From positions 868,001 to 932,000 of the forward strand of contig NZ_CP107048.1 of assembly GCF_025736935.1 (NCBI RefSeq): a stretch of DNA of 64,000 nucleotides. Direction: 5' to 3'. A program made the position numbers and the translations under genes. Positions 43,313 to 51,022 of this stretch are shown here, one piece after another. Numbering within the stretch: position 1 is the first letter of the stretch; every line of letters starts with the position of its first letter. Below the pieces are notes generated by a model. That model had not been told where the DNA came from. It saw only the letters and a list, made by a program, of their open reading frames with translations, and did not search any database. The stretch is from Qipengyuania sp. SS22. Lineage in GTDB: Bacteria > Pseudomonadota > Alphaproteobacteria > Sphingomonadales > Sphingomonadaceae.

Positions 43313-45631
43313 ATGGCGCGCATGACAAAACAGAACACAAACCGGCGGCATCAAGGGATGCCGTCGAAAGAACAGATACTCGAATTCATCCAGACCTCCG
43401 ACACGCCTGCGGGCAAGCGCGAAATCGCCAAGGCCTTCGGCCTCAAGGGTCAGGAAAAGATCACGCTGAAAAAGCGTCTCAAGGACATGGCCGAGGAAGG
43501 CCTGATCGACGGCAAGCGCACTGCCTATCACCGCATGGGCGGGGTGCCCAAGGTGACCGTGCTCAAGGTCGTCGCGATCGAGGACGGCGAGGCGATTGCC
43601 GAACCCGAGAACTGGGCCCCCGACACCAAGGAAAAGCCCCCGCGGCTGGTGGTGCGCGAAACGACCAAGATGGCGGCGCTGAAGCGCGGCGACCGGATCC
43701 TTGCGCGCAATGAGGAAACCGATGACGGCTGGCGCGCGACGCCGATGAAGAAGCTGCCCGCGCGCACCGAAGGCATGATGGGCGTCGTCGAATTCGACGG
43801 CGCCGGCAAACCATGGCTCGCCCCCGTCGACAAGCGCGTGCGTGAAAGCGCGCCGATCGGCGATCTTGGTGAAGCCGAGAAAGGCGATCTGGTCCTCGCC
43901 GAACGGATGGGCAAATCCGCCCGCGCGAAGGTCAAGGTGGTCGAGGTAATCGGCGATCCGCTGGCGCCCAAGGCATTCAGCCTGATCGCCATCGCCAAGC
44001 ACGGCATTCCGCATGTTTTCTCCAATGAAACCATCGCCGAGGCGGAGCGCGCGGTCGACCTCCCGCTCTCGCCCGAACACCGCGAGGATTTGCGCGATGT
44101 GCCGATCGTCGCGATCGATCCCGCCGATGCGCGCGACCATGACGATGCGATCTGGGCCGAACCCGACGGCAAGGGCGGCTACCGCGCGATTATCGCCATT
44201 GCCGACGTCAGCTATTACGTGCGTCCGGGCGGCGAACTGGACCGCGAGGCGCGCAAGCGCGGCAATTCGGTCTACTTCCCCGACCGCGTCGTACCCATGC
44301 TGCCCGAAGTGCTCAGCGCCGACGTTTGCAGCCTCAAGCAGGATGTCGATCGCGCGGCGATGGCCTGCCACATCCGGATCGACAAGGACGGCAACGTCAG
44401 CGACTGGCGCTTCACCCGCGCCATCGTCCGGCTGGCGAAGAACATCGCCTATGAAGATGCGCAGGCCGCGATCGATGGCGGCGATGCTCCCGAATACCTG
44501 CAGAACCTGTGGGGCGCGTGGAAGCTGCTGTTCAAGGCGCGGCAGGCACGCGATCCGCTCGATCTCGAGCTGCCCGAACGGCAGGTCCGCCTCAACGACG
44601 AGGGCGTGATCGAGGAAATAGCGATCCGCGAACGGCTCGATGCGCACCGCGTGGTCGAGGACTTCATGATCGCCGCCAATGTCGCCGCTGCCAAAGCGCT
44701 CGAGGCCAAGGCCGCGCCGGTGGTTTACCGCGTGCACGAACAGCCGAGCCGCGAGAAGCTGCTCGCCTTCCGCGAATATCTCGCCACCCAGGGCAAGAAG
44801 TTCGCGCTGGGGCAGGTGATCACGCCGGGGCTGTTCAACCGCATGCTCAAGGATATTTCGGAGCCGGCGGAAAAGGCGCTGATCATGGAAGCGGTGCTGC
44901 GCAGCCAGACGCAGGCCTTCTACGGTCCGCAGAACTCGGGGCACTTCGGCCTTTCGCTCGGCAGCTATGCGCATTTCACCTCGCCGATCCGGCGGTATGC
45001 CGACCTGCTGGTGCACCGTGCGCTGGTCGATGCCTACAAGCTCGAACAGCCCAAGCCGAAACTCGACCTGCCCGATGGCAGCGGCCTGTCCGACCGCGAC
45101 AAGACCGCGCTGCACCAGATCACCGATGCCATCAGCCAGACCGAACGCCGCGCTATGGAAGCCGAGCGCGATACGATCGACCGCTATGTCGCGGCATGGC
45201 TCTCCGGGCGCGTGGGCGAAACCTTCGACACGCGCATCACCGGGGTGCAGGGCTTCGGTTTCTTCGCCACGATCGACAAGCTGGGCGGCGACGGACTGGT
45301 CCCGGTCAGCACGCTGGGGCGCGAATATTTCCGCTATGACGAGGGCGCGCGCAAGCTGATCGGCGAACGCACCGGCACCGAATATGCGGTGGGTGACCGG
45401 CTCAAGCTCAAGCTGGCCGAGGCCAATGCGCTGACCGGCGCGCTCAAGTTCGAAGTGCCCGAAAGCGATGGCGCGGGGATCGAGCCGCGCGGCAACCGGG
45501 GCCCCGAGAAAAAGCGGACGCACCAGAACAAGGGTCCGAAGAAGGGGCAGGGCGCTCCCCGCCAGTCGCATCCTGCGGGCAAGCGCGGGCGGCCGGGCAA
45601 CATCCGCCACCAAGGCCGCAAGAAGAAGTAA
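43313..45631 (+). CDS. rnr: ribonuclease R
   Basis: About 772 residues: a 3'-5' exoribonuclease that degrades structured RNA and helps trans-translation quality control. A basic N-terminus and winged-helix region (residues ~15-70: LKGQEKITLKKRLKDMAEEG) precede cold-shock domains; the RNB catalytic domain begins with IVAIDPADARDHDDAIWAE near residue 268, whose Asp residues bind the metal; GHFGLSLGSYAHFTSPIRRYADL ends it (shown in part: AHFTSPIRRYADL). An S1 domain follows (GVQGFGFFATIDKLGGDGL) and the tail is Lys/Gly-rich. Starts at 43313, 43322 and 43358 are all in frame; none has a strong ribosome-binding site. Confidence 0.95.
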   Translation: MARMTKQNTNRRHQGMPSKEQILEFIQTSDTPAGKREIAKAFGLKGQEKITLKKRLKDMAEEGLIDGKRTAYHRMGGVPKVTVLKVVAIEDGEAIAEPENWAPDTKEKPPRLVVRETTKMAALKRGDRILARNEETDDGWRATPMKKLPARTEGMMGVVEFDGAGKPWLAPVDKRVRESAPIGDLGEAEKGDLVLAERMGKSARAKVKVVEVIGDPLAPKAFSLIAIAKHGIPHVFSNETIAEAERAVDLPLSPEHREDLRDVPIVAIDPADARDHDDAIWAEPDGKGGYRAIIAIADVSYYVRPGGELDREARKRGNSVYFPDRVVPMLPEVLSADVCSLKQDVDRAAMACHIRIDKDGNVSDWRFTRAIVRLAKNIAYEDAQAAIDGGDAPEYLQNLWGAWKLLFKARQARDPLDLELPERQVRLNDEGVIEEIAIRERLDAHRVVEDFMIAANVAAAKALEAKAAPVVYRVHEQPSREKLLAFREYLATQGKKFALGQVITPGLFNRMLKDISEPAEKALIMEAVLRSQTQAFYGPQNSGHFGLSLGSYAHFTSPIRRYADLLVHRALVDAYKLEQPKPKLDLPDGSGLSDRDKTALHQITDAISQTERRAMEAERDTIDRYVAAWLSGRVGETFDTRITGVQGFGFFATIDKLGGDGLVPVSTLGREYFRYDEGARKLIGERTGTEYAVGDRLKLKLAEANALTGALKFEVPESDGAGIEPRGNRGPEKKRTHQNKGPKKGQGAPRQSHPAGKRGRPGNIRHQGRKKK

Positions 45632-45677
45632 CGGAACAGGCCGGGGGGCCGGACATTGGGTTGGTAAAGGAGCTTTT

Positions 45678-46199
45678 ATGACCCAACTTATTCCCGGCCA
45701 GCCCGTCCCCGATCTCGACCTGCCGCTCACCATCGATGCGCGTTTCGAACTGGCGACACAGAAACCCGACGTGTTCACCATGCTGGTGTTCTACCGCGGC
45801 AAGCATTGCCCGATCTGCAAGAAGTACCTCACCGAGCTGAGCGGCAAGCTCGATAAGTTCACCGACAAGGGCATCAATGTCTTCGCGATCTCGATGGACA
45901 GCCCCGAGCGCGCGGCGGTGAGCCATGAGGAATGGGACACGGGCGATGTCCCGCTGGCGCATTCGCTGAGCGAGGACAAGGCCCGCGAATGGGGCCTCTA
46001 CATCAGCGAAAAACGCGAAGGCAGCGAAGAGCCCGACGTATTTTCCGAACCCGGGCTGTTCTTGGTCAAGCCCGATGGCACGCTGCATTTCGCCGTGGTC
46101 CAGAACGCGCCGTTCACGCGCCCCGATCTCGACGATTTGCTCAGCGGTATAAGCTTCACGCTGGACAAGGATTATCCGACGCGCGGCACGCTGACCTGA
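45678..46199 (+). CDS. peroxiredoxin-like (AhpC/TSA) protein
   Basis: A 173-residue thioredoxin-fold protein. The reactive site is GKHCPICKKYL with Cys44 and Cys47 (CxxC), preceded by TMLVFYRGKH and followed by VFAISMDSPERA. The CxxC arrangement differs from typical 2-Cys peroxiredoxins (TxxC) and fits the redoxin-domain proteins annotated as peroxiredoxin-like. It probably reduces peroxides or disulfides in the cytoplasm; no signal peptide. ATG at 45678 follows a strong AAAGGAG ribosome-binding site. It converges with the universal stress gene. Confidence 0.85.
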   Translation: MTQLIPGQPVPDLDLPLTIDARFELATQKPDVFTMLVFYRGKHCPICKKYLTELSGKLDKFTDKGINVFAISMDSPERAAVSHEEWDTGDVPLAHSLSEDKAREWGLYISEKREGSEEPDVFSEPGLFLVKPDGTLHFAVVQNAPFTRPDLDDLLSGISFTLDKDYPTRGTLT

Positions 46200-46203
46200 T
46201 CGC

Positions 46204-46656
46204 TCAGGCGAGTCTGTCGATTTCTTCGCGGCTCAGCCCGCCGGGGACGAGGTAGAGCGGGCAGGGCAATTGTCCTGCATGCGCTGCGAAATGCGTCACC
46301 AGCGGGCCGGAGCCGCCTTCGGCATGCGTCGCCAATACCAGCGCGGCGATATTGCCGTGCTCGTCGATATATTTGCGGATAACATCGGCGGGTGAGCCCG
46401 GCCGCACCGCGATAGTGGGCATTTTGCCGCTTTCGGCAAAGATGTTGCCTGCGGCGGAATTGGCCATCACTTCGGCGCGCTCGCGTGCTTCCTGCTCGAT
46501 CGTCGCCTGCACGCCGCCGAAGGCGTTGAAGGTCTGCTGCGGCACCAGCGCAAGGATATGCACCGATCCGCCGGTTTTTTGCGCGCGGAGCGACGCGAAC
46601 CGCAAGGCCTGCTTGGCCTCCTCGGTCTCGTCCATCACGACAAGGTATGTGCGCAT
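46204..46656 (-). CDS. universal stress protein (UspA family)
   Basis: A 150-residue single Usp domain. The beginning (MRTYLVVMDETEEAKQALRF) is the usual first strand and helix. The ATP-binding glycine motif is partly conserved (LVLATHAEGGSGPLVTHFAA); the canonical G-2x-G-9x-G(S/T) is degenerate, so nucleotide binding is uncertain. The C-terminus reads LPCPLYLVPGGLS. It is divergent from the pdhC gene across a ~130-base gap. Confidence 0.88.
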   Translation of the reverse strand: MRTYLVVMDETEEAKQALRFASLRAQKTGGSVHILALVPQQTFNAFGGVQATIEQEARERAEVMANSAAGNIFAESGKMPTIAVRPGSPADVIRKYIDEHGNIAALVLATHAEGGSGPLVTHFAAHAGQLPCPLYLVPGGLSREEIDRLA

Positions 46657-46787
46657 AATTGCTCCCGGATCCCTGCGCGCGGGTTACCCGTAAATTCGTA
46701 TTCTGTGCAAGGACCTTGCAGCGCAAGGGCATCTTCGGCAGAGGTCGCGACACAACTCTCTCCCCAGCGAGGACGTAACGTCAGACC

Positions 46788-48110
46788 ATGCCCACGCCGA
46801 TCAAGATGCCCGCCCTGTCGCCCACCATGGAGGAAGGCACACTCGCCAAATGGCTGGTGAAGCCGGGAGACAAGGTCGAGGCCGGCGATATCATGGCCGA
46901 GATCGAAACCGACAAGGCGACGATGGAATTCGAAGCGGTCGATGAAGGCACGATTGCCTCGATTGCGGTCGAAGAAGGCGCCGAGGGCGTGAAGGTCGGC
47001 ACGGTCATCGCCATGCTTGCCGAAGAGGGCGAGGATCTGGACGAAGCCGCTGCTGCTGCGCCTGCGGAGACGAAGAGCGAAGCGGAAAGCGAAACCGAAC
47101 CCACTCCCGCTCAGCCTGAAGATAAAGACGTCGTCCCAGCGCAAGCTGGGACCGCCAACGGGCCCGCTCAACCGAAAGCGACCCCAGCTTCCGCTGGGGT
47201 GACGGGCAAGGATCGCATCATCGCCTCGCCGCTCGCGCGCCGGATCGCCGAACAGAAGGGCGTGGATCTTGCGGACGTGACCGGCTCCGGCCCGCGCGGC
47301 CGGATCATCAAGGCCGATGTCGAAGGGCTCGAAGCCGGGGCAGCTCCCGCCAAAGCCGAAGCGTCTGCGCCCGCGGCCAGCGCGCCGCCCAAGCCCGCGA
47401 CGCTCGGCGGCGATCTCGATGCGCCCTATGAAGCGACCAAGCTCAACAATGTCCGCAAGGTCATCGCGCGCCGCCTGACCGAGGCCAAGCAGACGATCCC
47501 GCATATCTACCTCACCGTCGATGTCCGGCTCGATGCGCTGCTTGACCTGCGCAAGCAACTCAATGCCAGCCTCGAGGCGGACGGCGTGAAGCTGTCGGTC
47601 AACGATCTGCTGATCAAGGCGCTCGCCCGCGCGCTCCAGCGCGTTCCCGCCTGCAATGTCAGCTTCCAGGGTGACGAGCTTTACCAGTACGCCCGCGAGG
47701 ATATCTCAGTCGCAGTCGCCGCGCCCTCGGGTCTGATCACCCCGATCATCCGCGACGCGGGCAAGAAAGGCCTCGCGCAGATCAGCACCGAGATGAAGGA
47801 GCTGGCAACCAAGGCGAAGGACAACAAGCTACAGCCGCAGGAATACCAGGGCGGCACCGCCAGCCTGTCCAATCTCGGCATGTTCGGCACCAAGCAGTTC
47901 GACGCGGTGATCAACCCGCCGCAGGCGATGATCCTCGCGGTCGGCGCAGGCGAACAGCGCCCGCATGTGATCGACGGCGCGTTGGGCGTCGCCACGGTGA
48001 TGAGCGCCACCGGCAGCTTCGACCACCGCGCCATCGACGGTGCCGACGGCGCGCGACTGATGGAAGCCTTCCAGCAGCTGTGTGAAAACCCGATGGGCCT
48101 GGTGGTGTAG
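46788..48110 (+). CDS. pdhC: pyruvate dehydrogenase E2 (dihydrolipoamide acetyltransferase)
   Basis: A 440-residue E2 component that accepts the acetyl group on its lipoyl arm and passes it to CoA. One lipoyl domain (residues ~1-80) has the lipoylated Lys43 in [11 protein letters not shown]. An acidic/Ala-Pro linker follows, which here contains a 75-base palindromic element (47129-47203). The peripheral subunit-binding domain ([20 protein letters not shown]) and the catalytic domain with His413 ([11 protein letters not shown]) complete it. The downstream lpd supplies E3; E1 genes (pdhA, pdhB) are not in the window. [24 protein letters not shown] opening fixes the ATG. Confidence 0.95.
   Translation: MPTPIKMPALSPTMEEGTLAKWLVKPGDKVEAGDIMAEIETDKATMEFEAVDEGTIASIAVEEGAEGVKVGTVIAMLAEEGEDLDEAAAAAPAETKSEAESETEPTPAQPEDKDVVPAQAGTANGPAQPKATPASAGVTGKDRIIASPLARRIAEQKGVDLADVTGSGPRGRIIKADVEGLEAGAAPAKAEASAPAASAPPKPATLGGDLDAPYEATKLNNVRKVIARRLTEAKQTIPHIYLTVDVRLDALLDLRKQLNASLEADGVKLSVNDLLIKALARALQRVPACNVSFQGDELYQYAREDISVAVAAPSGLITPIIRDAGKKGLAQISTEMKELATKAKDNKLQPQEYQGGTASLSNLGMFGTKQFDAVINPPQAMILAVGAGEQRPHVIDGALGVATVMSATGSFDHRAIDGADGARLMEAFQQLCENPMGLVV
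47129..47203. repeat. in-frame inverted-repeat element inside pdhC
   Basis: Two ~25-base units in inverted orientation: gtcccagc-gcaa-gctgggac (47133-47152) and accccagc-ttcc-gctggggt (47181-47200), each an 8-bp perfect stem-loop and each flanked by matching cgtc/gacg ends. Together they span 75 bases, a multiple of three, so the E2 reading frame is kept. The translation contains VVPAQAG and PASAGVT, the peptides typical of this repeat family. It falls in the flexible linker. Confidence 0.75.
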
Positions 48111-48114
48111 TTGG

Positions 48115-48534
48115 ATGCATGAGGGACGCACCTTCTTGGCTGCTGTCGTGGCCGGGAGTGTAGCTGCGGGAGTCGCGCTTGCGGCTTTCAATGCAATTGA
48201 TGCGGATCACGGAGCGGCAAATGCCGTATGGGACTTCATCAAGGAGAGCTTCGCGGCTTCATTTTTCGCGTTTCCATTCGTAGCCTTCGCAGGTGTGCTG
48301 ATTGCTTTGCCAATAGCTCTATTGTTGAGACGGCTACGCATTACCTCGCTGTCGGCTTGGCTACTGGTTGGTTTCGTTTCGGGCGGAACTGTGGGCGCAG
48401 CCTTCTTGCCGGCATCCTTCTACCATGCACCATTTGGTTTTGTGACTTGTGCGGTGTCGGGTCTGGCCGCGGTCGCAGTCTGGTGGTTTCTTGCCGAGCA
48501 GCGTGTAACTAATGGTTCAGAAGAACATGACTGA
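48115..48534 (+). CDS. hypothetical integral membrane protein, lower GC
   Basis: A 139-residue protein with about four hydrophobic segments (FLAAVVAGSVAAGVALAAF, FFAFPFVAFAGVLIALPIAL, SAWLLVGFVSGGTVGAAFL, FGFVTCAVSGLAAVAVWWF) and a short polar C-terminus. No family is recognised. Base composition over much of the gene is near 52-53% GC by hand count, clearly below its neighbours, and it uses codons such as TTG and ATA more freely, a sign of foreign or recent origin. It starts five bases after the pdhC stop and its end overlaps the thioesterase start. Confidence 0.65.
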   Translation: MHEGRTFLAAVVAGSVAAGVALAAFNAIDADHGAANAVWDFIKESFAASFFAFPFVAFAGVLIALPIALLLRRLRITSLSAWLLVGFVSGGTVGAAFLPASFYHAPFGFVTCAVSGLAAVAVWWFLAEQRVTNGSEEHD

Positions 48535-48904
48535 TCGCTCCCCCCTCATCCGGGTCACGGCCATGCCGACCGACCTCAATCCCTATGGCGGGGTATTCGG
48601 CGGGTGGCTGATGAGTCAGATGGCGCTCGGCGCCGGTTCGCTCGCAAGCCGCGAGGGGCAGGGCAAGGCGGTGGTCGTCTCGGCAACCGATTTCGCCTTT
48701 CCCGGTGCGATGCGGGTGGGTGACGAGCTGTCGGTCTATTGCGATATCGCCGCGACCGGTAACACCTCGCTCACCATCACCGCCGAAGCCATCGCCCGCG
48801 AGCGCAATGGCGAAGCCGAAACCAAGGTCGCGCAAGGCACGTTCAAATTCGTCCTGCTCGACGAAAACGACCGTCCGCGCGCGGTGGCGGAGCGGTGGGC
48901 TTGA
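48527..48904 (+). CDS. acyl-CoA thioesterase, hotdog fold (YciA-like)
   Basis: A ~125-residue single hotdog domain. NPYGGVFGGWLMSQMALGAG near the N-terminus is the YciA/BACH-type catalytic segment (Asn/Asp and Gly-rich helix start), and VVVSATDFAFPGAMRVGDEL and LTITAEAIARERNGE match the family strands. It hydrolyses short-to-long acyl-CoA. ATG at 48527 is preferred; ATG 48512 is in frame upstream. It overlaps the end of the low-GC membrane gene and is followed immediately by the repeat-flanked DUF559 gene. Confidence 0.85.
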   Translation: MTDRSPLIRVTAMPTDLNPYGGVFGGWLMSQMALGAGSLASREGQGKAVVVSATDFAFPGAMRVGDELSVYCDIAATGNTSLTITAEAIARERNGEAETKVAQGTFKFVLLDENDRPRAVAERWA

Positions 48905-48909
48905 TAGGA

Positions 48910-49398
48910 ATGTCGCAGCCCCCTCTCCCCGACCCTCTCCCGCAAGGGGAGAGGGGGATGGTGAACTCCTCTCCCCCTGCGGGAGAGGAAGGGGCCCGCC
49001 GCGCAGCGGTGGGAAGGAGAGGGGGCAAGCGCGACCTCCTTCCTCTCGCCAAACGAATGCGCCGCGCGCCGACCGAAGCGGAAACCCGCCTGTGGTCGAT
49101 CCTCCGCGCTAGCAGAATGGATGGCGCCAAATTCAAGCGGCAGGAGCAGATCGGCGACTACATCGTCGACTTCGTGTGCTTTGCCGAGCGGCTGATCGTC
49201 GAAGCGGACGGGTCGCAGCATGTCGAGAACGCCGCGGATCAGGCGCGCGATTCCTGGCTCAAATCGCAAGGCTTTCGGATCCTGCGGTTCTGGAATGACG
49301 ATATCCTGCGCGACACCGATGCGGTGGGCGACTCCATCCATGCTGCGCTTCGGCCCCCTCTCCCCAACCCCTCTCCCGCGAGGGGAGAGGGGCTGTGA
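48910..49398 (+). CDS. DUF559 (Vsr-like) endonuclease-domain protein, repeat-derived ends
   Basis: The core (residues ~45-150) is a DUF559 domain: LLPLAKRMRRAPTEAETRLW, KFKRQEQIGDYIVDFVC, then LIVEADGSQH and GFRILRFWNDDIL. The Asp of VDFV and the Glu/Asp of VEADG fit a Vsr/type II restriction-nuclease active site. Both ends of the frame are translations of palindromic repeats (PPLPDPLPQGER at the start, RPPLPNPSPARGEG at the end). The start is uncertain: ATG 48910, ATG 48958 or GTG 48961; homology to the family begins only near 49040. Function of stand-alone DUF559 proteins is not established. It separates the thioesterase from lpd. Confidence 0.75.
   Translation: MSQPPLPDPLPQGERGMVNSSPPAGEEGARRAAVGRRGGKRDLLPLAKRMRRAPTEAETRLWSILRASRMDGAKFKRQEQIGDYIVDFVCFAERLIVEADGSQHVENAADQARDSWLKSQGFRILRFWNDDILRDTDAVGDSIHAALRPPLPNPSPARGEGL
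48917..48957. repeat. palindromic repeat, left copy flanking DUF559 gene
   Basis: A GC-rich unit made of cccctctcccc, a short spacer and ctctcccgcaaggggagag (perfect 7-bp arms). It is nearly identical, in the same orientation, to the unit at 49353-49395 on the other side of the DUF559 gene. A third, partial palindrome of the same flavour (ctctccccctgcgggagag, 48969-48987) lies just inside. Confidence 0.8.
49353..49395. repeat. palindromic repeat, right copy flanking DUF559 gene
   Basis: The unit reads cccctctccccaacc followed by ctctcccgcgaggggagag, differing from the left copy at only a few positions. It encodes the C-terminal PLPNPSPARGEG of the DUF559 frame and contributes its stop just downstream. 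The two copies are direct repeats about 435 bases apart. Confidence 0.8.
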
Positions 49399-49569
49399 GC
49401 GCTGTCCTACAGTGTGCCGTGCATGCGATACGCAGCCGCATGAACCGCATCCATTCCCCGTTCCGGACCGCCGTAAATCGCGCTCCCGCGCGCCACGGAT
49501 TTTCTTCGCTTGGACTGTGTAACACCCGGTCCATGTCTGCGACCAAACGAGAGAATACAGAGACGAATC

Positions 49570-50985
49570 ATGGCTGACACCAATTACGACGTCATCGTGC
49601 TCGGCAGCGGCCCGGGCGGCTATGTCGCTGCGATCCGCTGCGCGCAGCTGGGGCTCAAGACCGCCATCGTCGAGCGCGAACTGCTCGGCGGCATCTGCCT
49701 CAACTGGGGCTGCATCCCGACCAAGGCGCTGCTGCGCTCGGCGGAGATCCTGCATTATGCGCAGCACGCCAAGGATTACGGGCTCAAAATCGCGGGCGCG
49801 ATCGAGGCCGATCTCGAAGCGGTGGTGAAGCGCAGCCGCGGGGTGGCGAAACAGCTCAACCAGGGCGTCACGCATCTGATGAAGAAGAACAAGATCGCGG
49901 TGCACATGGGCGAGGGCACGCTGACCGGCCCCACCAGCCTGACCGTGAAAGGCGAGAAGGGCGAGGAGAAGCTCACCGCCAAGCATGTGATCGTCGCCAC
50001 CGGCGCACGCGCACGCGACCTGCCCTTCGCGCCTGCCGACGGCAAGCGCGTGTGGACCTATCGCCACGCGATGACGCCCAAGGAAATGCCGAAGAAGCTG
50101 CTGGTCATCGGCAGCGGCGCGATCGGGATCGAGTTCGCCAGCTTCTACAACGACATGGGCGTCGATGTGACCGTGGTCGAAATGCTCGACCGCGTGGTGC
50201 CGGTGGAGGACAAGGACGTCTCCGCCTTCCTCGAAAAGAGCCTCACCAAGCAGGGCATGACGATCATGACCGGCGCGGGTGTCGAGGACCTCAAGGTCAC
50301 CGCCAAGGGCGTGAAGGCCAAGATCAAGGACAGCAAGGGCAAGGTCAGCGAGACCGAATTCAGCCATTGCATCACTGCGATCGGCATCGTCCCCAACACC
50401 GAAAATGTGGGGCTGGAAAAGCTGGCCGATATGGACCGCGGCTTCATCCAGATCGACGATTACGGGCGCACCAAGTCCAAGGGCCTGTGGGCCATCGGCG
50501 ACTGCACGCCGGGCCCGTGGCTGGCGCATAAGGCAAGCCATGAAGGTGTCACCACCGCCGAGGCCATCGCCAAGGAGCTGGGCAATAAGGATGTCCACCC
50601 GCACCCGCTCGACCGCGCCAACATCCCGGGCTGCACCTATTGCCACCCGCAGATCGCCAGCGTCGGCCTGACCGAGGCCAAGGCGAAGGAGGCCGGCCAT
50701 GAAGTCAAGGCGGGGACCTTCCCCTTCATCGGCAATGGCAAGGCGATCGCGCTGGGCGAGGCCGACGGCTTCGTGAAGACCGTGTTCGATGCCAAGACCG
50801 GCGAGCTGCTCGGCGCCCATATGGTCGGCGCCGAGGTGACCGAGATGATCCAGGGCTTCGTCGTCGGCAAGACGCTTGAAACGACCGAGGCCGAGCTGAT
50901 GCAGACCATCTTCCCGCATCCGACGATCAGCGAATCGATGCATGAAAGCGTGCTTGCGAGCTATGGGCGCGCGCTCCATATCTGA
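49570..50985 (+). CDS. lpd: dihydrolipoamide dehydrogenase (E3)
   Basis: A 471-residue FAD/NAD disulfide oxidoreductase that reoxidises the lipoyl arm of E2. FAD-binding VIVLGSGPGGYVAA opens the protein; the redox disulfide is Cys43-Cys48 (GGICLNWGC); a second dinucleotide site is VIGSGAIGIEFASFY; GLWAIGDCTPGPWLAHKA binds FAD; the C-terminal interface has the catalytic His near 450 (HPTISESMHE). It lies ~1.5 kb after pdhC; ~170 bases precede it, presumably with its own promoter. ATG at 49570 begins the conserved N-terminus. Confidence 0.96.
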   Translation: MADTNYDVIVLGSGPGGYVAAIRCAQLGLKTAIVERELLGGICLNWGCIPTKALLRSAEILHYAQHAKDYGLKIAGAIEADLEAVVKRSRGVAKQLNQGVTHLMKKNKIAVHMGEGTLTGPTSLTVKGEKGEEKLTAKHVIVATGARARDLPFAPADGKRVWTYRHAMTPKEMPKKLLVIGSGAIGIEFASFYNDMGVDVTVVEMLDRVVPVEDKDVSAFLEKSLTKQGMTIMTGAGVEDLKVTAKGVKAKIKDSKGKVSETEFSHCITAIGIVPNTENVGLEKLADMDRGFIQIDDYGRTKSKGLWAIGDCTPGPWLAHKASHEGVTTAEAIAKELGNKDVHPHPLDRANIPGCTYCHPQIASVGLTEAKAKEAGHEVKAGTFPFIGNGKAIALGEADGFVKTVFDAKTGELLGAHMVGAEVTEMIQGFVVGKTLETTEAELMQTIFPHPTISESMHESVLASYGRALHI

Positions 50986-51022
50986 AGCCTGACACGCGCC
51001 GACGCGCGAGGGGGATGACAGC

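Noticed and set aside
45632-45660. GC-rich hairpin after rnr
   Set aside because: Short stem and no T-tract; the peroxiredoxin gene has its own ribosome-binding site but no terminator is supported.
41476-45781. Two long minus-strand open frames antisense to proS and rnr
   Set aside because: Shadow frames without recognisable motifs; both cover confidently assigned genes.
48895-48909. GTG at 48895 as the DUF559 start
   Set aside because: It lies inside the thioesterase gene and would add only repeat-derived or unrelated residues; later starts are as good.
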